Source: Amphiura filiformis
Taxonomy: Eukaryota; Echinodermata; Ophiuroidea; Amphilepidida; Amphiuridae
Length of the DNA stretch: 64,000 bases
Direction: 5' to 3'
NCBI RefSeq assembly: GCF_039555335.1
Contig: NC_092640.1
Span: 27,189,446-27,253,445 of the forward strand
The notes below the pieces were generated by a model. The model saw only the letters and a program-made list of their open reading frames with translations. It was not told where the DNA came from and did not search any database. Below are positions 59,011 through 64,000 of this stretch, one piece after another. Position 1 is the stretch's first letter. Each line of letters begins with the position of its first letter. Made by a program: the position numbers and the translations under genes.

Positions 59011-61210
59011 GGTGCGCTTCAGACTCCATATTGTACGTACAATATTGTATGTACAATATTTTTCGTGACGTCAAAAAGTATTGCACGTCCAATAAATATA
59101 CGTGCCACGACGAGTTGAATCAGATTAAATAACGCGCTATATAATATAAAACCCTGACGGTTCATTGTTTGCTAAATCCAAGCGAGGTCACCCGAAAATC
59201 TATGCAAGAGAAATTTCTACTGCTGCTGATGAAAAATCCTAGAGTGCGTTTTGAGGTTTTTCTGCACTTTACCAGTAGGCCTAATAAATTCATTAAAAAT
59301 AAAAATAAAATAAACATTTAGAGGGAATGTTTTTACTCACTGCTCATCTGATCCACTTTCCCAGGAAACTAAATACCGATACTCTTATAGTTTTATCCCT
59401 GACTTTCCAGACATAATTATGAGTAAACATCAAATTTAATGTTTACAAAACAATCAAATATATACACATTCGTTTGCATTTTGTACATTAATATTAATAT
59501 TAATAATGTACAAACATTAAAAAAAGGAGGCCTAAGAGTATGTCTATTTTTAATCATATACTAATTCCGCCATGCCCAAACATATTTTATATATGAAATC
59601 GTGTAAAAACAGACCACTTGTAAATTGGAACCCCAAATTCCAATCAAAAATAAAAACAACTTTGTTGTCAAATACACTAGGCCTATACATTGTATTACAG
59701 GAATTTAATAGATGGTGCATTTTAATAAATAAATAGATTAACACGGATAACGGACGAGAAATATTTGGCAATACCGGATTTACCACAGAGCCAGTGGATA
59801 AAGAAATTAATTAAAATTAAAACAAATTAAATGAGAAAATGAAAGCAAGGACATTTGGTGAAGTATTGTTTTAGAATGCGAAGGAATCCTAAATGTTACC
59901 CAGGCCCAGGACACTGATTAATGTAAATTCGACCCATAGTTATTTTGTCTACTTTTGCCAGCATTCAACCTGTTCAATGTAATTTGTGCCTATTTTCAAT
60001 AAAATTCCGAAATCTGACGTACGGTAGGCCTATCAACGTTGTATCGTGCACAAATTATGATTCGAGACTATTTCATTTGACACGGTTGTATGGATTTCAA
60101 AAGATCGGTCCTATAATAGATATCGAATAGAGAATTACAGCAGGAGGCTTTGAGGATGCCGTAATCCTCTTGATAATCAACCAATCAGAGAGACATATTT
60201 CAGAAATATGTTCGTATAGTTGAAACTCTTTCAATATTTTAAGTAATCGCGTTTCACATTTAGCAGCACTTTGTCTTGCAATAAAGCCACGAAGGGACGG
60301 TAATGCTAATATACGATTTCAGTCAAATATTGATGCAAATATACGATTTCGGTCAACTATTTGGCTATTCTTTGCCCAAAATTATGAAATGTTTATTAGT
60401 AACAACTCTTAGGAGGGTTTTCGAGTAATTTTAACGAAATAATGAGGTAAAATAAAAGAAAGCCCACTTACAATTTTGGACGCTTAACTGTGGTGTTTTG
60501 GACGCTTTTACAACTGATTAGACCAAATATCTGCCTCTGACGAAAAAAAAATGTTTTCCATGCTGATTTGTTTTTGTAACGAGTATATCATTTCAAAAAG
60601 AAAGAAATAAAGGCGGATATTACTTTTTAAAATCTCAACGCATTACTATTAATAGGCCTATAATTAATGAAAAAGTATAGAAGGCGTTGCATCCGGGTCT
60701 ACAGGCCTATAAATAATACTTAAGAAACTGACTAAATCAATATATGACTAAATATAAATTAATCTCTAAATCAATTAATCAATCAGTAATCAATCAATCA
60801 ATAAATAAATAAATAAACAAATAGGCCTAAATAAATGAACCTATAATAAATAAATAAATAAGAACTGAATGTGCCATTTATATTATTATTACAATTTTAA
60901 TATTTTTTTATATTAATATCAGTATTCATATTATTAACTTTAAAGGTGCCCATTGATTATATAATAATTCAAGTACAGTTGAATACAAGAAGACATAAAA
61001 AGATGTTCATCATTCCGTGCTCGAACACTGCACTAAATTTACCACTCTTAGAAATTTGGCAACTCCGTATCAATTAAGCAACCAATGATTGTGGCAAAAT
61101 ATATATTTTCCCGGTACATACTTTTTATTGTACGTGCAATACTTTCTGACGTCACGAAAAATATTGTACATACAATATTGTACGTACAATACGGAGTCTG
61201 AAGCGCACTT
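59011..61210. mobile_element. 2.2-kb element with about 90-bp inverted ends
   Basis: Left end GTGCGCTTCAGACTCCATAT then TTGTACGTACAATATTGTATG and CGTGACGTCA; right end (61117-61210) is the inverted copy. The ends themselves contain nested palindromes (TATTGTACGTACAATA). The interior is AT-rich with no transposase frame. Non-autonomous; superfamily unknown. Confidence 0.7.
60740..60860. repeat. Low-complexity AATC/AAAT microsatellite
   Basis: Runs of AATCAATC pass into AATAAATAAATA repeats, interrupted by TAGGCCTA. Sits within the 2.2 kb inverted-repeat element. Confidence 0.75.
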
Positions 61211-61224
61211 AACGCAACAGTCCC

Positions 61225-62400
61225 TAAAACATCACGTATAATGTACAATGTTACCAATAATATCATATTGGATAATGTAATTCTGGAAAGGATGAATAAG
61301 ACCAAATTCCTTGGAGTAGCAATTGATGAAAATCTAACTTTGAAATTTCATATTAATATAAACTCCTCAAAGAAAGTTTGGAAACTTTCTGAAACAGCTT
61401 TATATCAGAAATATTTGAAATCTATTTCCATATTGTTTCATATCAATACAAGCGTTGTTCTTTCCTGTCAAAAATGACACCAAATTTGTGACCATAACTT
61501 ATTCCATTGTTGAGTAATTGTCTTTGAAAGATAAGGAGGTCTCAAACAAAATGTGCCAAATCTGCATTTGTCTGCCCCATTTGCATCAGTAAACATGAAT
61601 AAGGAATACCACATGCACTGTCTCATTAAAAACGGTTTCAAAGTGCTGCCAGTCTGATGTACCGGTCTTCTGCAGCCGTTGTTTTTCTAGGGCGGCCACT
61701 TCTGGGCCTATCTTTGACATCTGACGAAACTTGATTTTTAGCTTGGAGATCTTACTGCGGGAAATCCTTAGAGAGCTTTATCCAGGTCTGATAATCGAGC
61801 CATGGTTGATTAGAAGTTTCTTGCAAATGACCACTATGAAGAAGTGACCAGCAAGAGAGGTTGACTTGCGTTGATCCATTTGAATCCACATGTAGTAGAA
61901 CCGTTAATCCCATCCTAGCACCTTTCATTCAACATAATTCATTCTTTTATTCATCCATTAAACCACTCGTTCATTCATTCAAAGCAATAAGATGAGCGCG
62001 GACAATGGTCAGTTTGGCACATTTTCTTTGAGACCTCTCTGTCTTTCAGAAAAGAACAACGGTTTCACTGATATGAATCAATATGGTGACAGGTTTCAAA
62101 CATTTCTGATATACAGCCGATTTTGAAAGTTGCCAAACTTTTTTTGAGGAGTTTATCTACAGGTGTTGGGGTAATAAACCAACTGAAATACTTTGTTCCC
62201 AAGCGAATAATGTACTCACTATATTGTACTTTAATACTTCCTTACATAAATTACGGTATCTTTGCATGGGGAAATACTTGTCAAAATATTTGGAAAAGGT
62301 TTTAAAACTTCGAATAAAGCCACTTAGAATCATATCGAATAGTCACTTTTAAAGTCACTCAGCCCAAATTTTCAAGAATTGCTGGTGCCGCTAATGTTTT
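61225..62400 (+). mobile_element. LINE reverse-transcriptase fragment, interrupted
   Basis: Plus-strand pieces of a non-LTR reverse transcriptase: RMNKTKFLGVAIDENLTLKF and HIN at 61280-61360, then LSTGVGVINQLKYFVPKRIM and CTLILPYINYGIFAWGNTC at 62150-62285. These are the conserved blocks near the end of Jockey-superfamily RTs. The two parts are separated by the insertion at 61360-62157; a frame break follows near 62290. The fragment stops at the inverted-repeat element starting about 62407. Confidence 0.8.
61360..62157. mobile_element. 800-bp inverted-repeat element inserted in the LINE
   Basis: ATAAACTCCTCAAAGAAAGT and the inverted AAAAAGTTTG... TTGAGGAGTTTAT mark the ends; arms extend about 190 bp (CTTTATATCAGAAATATTTG against its complement; AGGTCTCAAACAAAATGTGC against its complement). 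No transposase. It splits the RT sequence, so it is younger than the LINE. Confidence 0.75.
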
Positions 62401-62406
62401 CTGGTT

Positions 62407-63073
62407 TATATACTGCGCCAAAAAGTATCCTTACACTTGGAAAAATAATCACAATTTCAAAACTGAACCATGTTGGGATAAATTTGTTTTTTAATAGATG
62501 CACTATCTAATCCTGCACACTATCATAACTATGACACCACATTCAATCCAATGCGACCTTAAGAAGTAAAGTTACAAGCAATTAAATAGACGAAGGTCCA
62601 GTTTTATAAATGACAAACTGGCCTATACAAGGCGCAAAAAGATTCCAACAAGCGTATCAAAGAGACACAGTTTCTCCAATGAAGCTTTATTTAAAGCAGT
62701 TTTTATTTTAATATTTGCTTCTCTGTACTTTTCATAACTCATTTTATTTGTCAGCTCTTTTGTTTCAGTTTTCTTTTGTTCCTTTTGTTTTAAATTAAAG
62801 TCACGCATAAAATTAGCCATTCACCCCTCTCAAACCAGATGTCTAGTCCGTGGAGTTTTGAGTAGGCCAGTCTGTCACTTTTAAAACTGGACCTCTGTCT
62901 AATCAAATGCTTCTAACTTTGCTTCTTGAAGTCACATTGTTTTTAATGGGGTGTCAGAATGTGCCGGATTAGATAGTGCATCTATGAAACAAATAAATTT
63001 ACCGAAATATGGTTTATTTATAAAATTAGGATTTTTCTTCCAAGTGTAAGGATAATTGTTGGCGCAGTATAAT
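62407..63073. mobile_element. Foldback-like element, arms about 230 bp
   Basis: TATACTGCGCCAAAAAGTAT..CCTTACACTTGGAA (62407-62445) is inverted at 63030-63073. Similarity of the arms continues through AGATGCACTATCTAATCC and GAGGTCCAGTTTTA-type blocks to about 62635/62845. The loop is about 210 bp. It starts within or just after the LINE fragment and ends 33 bp before the serpin stop codon. Confidence 0.75.
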
Positions 63074-63105
63074 GATGTCAGTTGATGCCTTTTCATTTGA
63101 TTGGT

Positions 63106-63999
63106 CTAGTCCCCGGGTCTAGTTACTCTGCCGAGAAACAATATTGTATCGGTTGGATTGTGTCTTATGTAGAAAAGAAACGGTCTGTTGATGTTTACAA
63201 CCCTGTTCATTGAAAATGCAACCATAAACATGGCGGTAGCAGCAGTAGCTTCACTGCCTCCTTCGTTCACGTCAATACTTGCTTTATGATTCACCTTGGA
63301 TACGTACAATTCATTTGTATTCTCCTGACACACGCCAACGCCAGATAAATCAGCTTTCTTATTGTCAAATAAATCTACCAAACCCATCTTTTTCAAAACT
63401 GAATCCAGATCAACTTGTTCAGAAAGGGAAAATGTTGGCAAATTTAAAGTAATTTGCTGTTCAGTTCGGGTAATAACCGACCATCGCCAAAATGTTTCCG
63501 GTGTTAGTTGCTTTTCAAGGTCATCTAGCGCATAGCTATATCTAGGGACAACTATTATCATGCTGAACACTTTGCCCTTGTAAGGCAATTCAAGAACTTC
63601 ACACTGACACACGTGGTCAAATCCGTATGGAAAACGTCCCATGTGATACATCATCGGTACTTCAACAGATACGTTATGGGAAGTGTGAAACATACCTGGT
63701 CTCGTCAATTTCTTATGGAATTGTTGCTCCCATTTGGCTTTAAAATATACAGCATTGACGAGCACTAAAACAGTTTCCGGATGCAAGTCATCTCGACCTA
63801 TTAAATTCTTTATTTTATTATTTGTTTGCTGTCGGACCCATGTGTTGATAATTCTTCTAGCCTTGCGTCTGACTACATTTTCTGCGGTAGCATTAAAATA
63901 TTTCTTCGTGTCGTAAATAAATTGCTCGCTTAAAGATACGTCACTGTCTATTATAAAGATTCGATTTGGCGATCGAAGAGAATAGAATTTCGTTAAAGA
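63106..63999 (-). CDS. Serpin (serine protease inhibitor), 5' part beyond window
   Basis: About 298 codons, open from the window edge to TAG at 63106; the N-terminal roughly 80-100 residues of a normal serpin (about 380-400 aa) lie outside. Family features in order: FIYDTKKYFNATAENV, INTWVRQQTNNKIKNLI (helix region), LVNAVYFKAKWEQQF (breach), MIIVVPR, LNLPTFSLSEQVDL, the hinge EGGSEATAATA and the C-terminal NRPFLFYIRHNP..ILFLGRV. The hinge has small residues at P12-P9, as in inhibitory serpins. Aligned on the RPF motif, P1-P1' is Phe-Ser (VAFSMN), suggesting a chymotrypsin-like target. Secretion cannot be judged without the start. No introns in the visible part. Best-supported gene in the window. 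Confidence 0.92.
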   Translation of the reverse strand, partial: SLTKFYSLRSPNRIFIIDSDVSLSEQFIYDTKKYFNATAENVVRRKARRIINTWVRQQTNNKIKNLIGRDDLHPETVLVLVNAVYFKAKWEQQFHKKLTRPGMFHTSHNVSVEVPMMYHMGRFPYGFDHVCQCEVLELPYKGKVFSMIIVVPRYSYALDDLEKQLTPETFWRWSVITRTEQQITLNLPTFSLSEQVDLDSVLKKMGLVDLFDNKKADLSGVGVCQENTNELYVSKVNHKASIDVNEGGSEATAATAMFMVAFSMNRVVNINRPFLFYIRHNPTDTILFLGRVTRPGD

Positions 64000-64000
64000 C

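Noticed and set aside
61730-61790. Second hammerhead (CTGACGA near 61732)
   Set aside because: The GAAA core and stem II cannot be placed at proper distance; only an isolated CUGANGA-like match.

Overview
The window reads as nuclear DNA of a marine deuterostome, most likely an echinoderm or other ambulacrarian. The reasons are compositional and indirect: an AT-rich background, a TTAGGG-type interstitial telomeric block, a strongly over-represented AGGCCTA motif, a V-domain tRNA SINE, a DIRS-type retroelement, CR1/L2-like LINEs, Penelope-type sequence, and intron-rich host genes with calcium-binding EGF exons. Species cannot be fixed from the sequence alone.

Host genes are few. (1) A + strand gene at about 2110-8365 encodes a secreted protein: signal peptide, one EGF-like domain, a calcium-binding EGF domain, and a very long Ser/Gly/Thr tail. 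Four tandem copies of a promoter-like unit (CCAAT box, palindromic GC box, CAGCTG E-boxes) sit directly upstream of its TATA/Inr. (2) A serpin, minus strand, runs off the right edge (63106-63999 visible) with an inhibitory-type hinge and a predicted Phe-Ser scissile bond. (3) Weaker pieces: two exons at 42736-43826, a possible first exon at 28161, a zinc-finger-like fragment at 55988-56372, and a minus-strand frame at 58166-58390.

The rest is mobile DNA and its debris. Left to right: MITEs and SINEs in the introns of the EGF gene; a Tc1/mariner-type remnant (11.7 kb); a 2.4 kb foldback (12.8-15.3 kb); a Penelope-like remnant carrying a hammerhead ribozyme motif (16.1 kb); a CR1/L2-like LINE (17.0-19.1 kb); a four-unit palindromic array (19.1-19.7 kb); a 1.3 kb tandem duplication joining LINE sequence with a CpG-rich virus-like fossil and a Ty3/Gypsy integrase end (20.0-23.8 kb); a direct-repeat-bounded block (24.5-27.3 kb); nested foldbacks (28.6-29.9 kb); a DIRS element of about 7 kb (31.96-39.0 kb) sitting inside an older repeat-armed element; a foldback with an hAT MITE at its centre (44.8-46.2 kb); a 340-bp tandem array (48.8-49.9 kb); a telomere-like block next to a palindromic 33-bp array (52.9-53.4 kb); and several long-inverted-repeat elements, one interrupting a LINE (59.0-63.1 kb).

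The main theme is the density of inverted-repeat elements: at least fifteen structures able to form long hairpins in 64 kb, several nested in each other.
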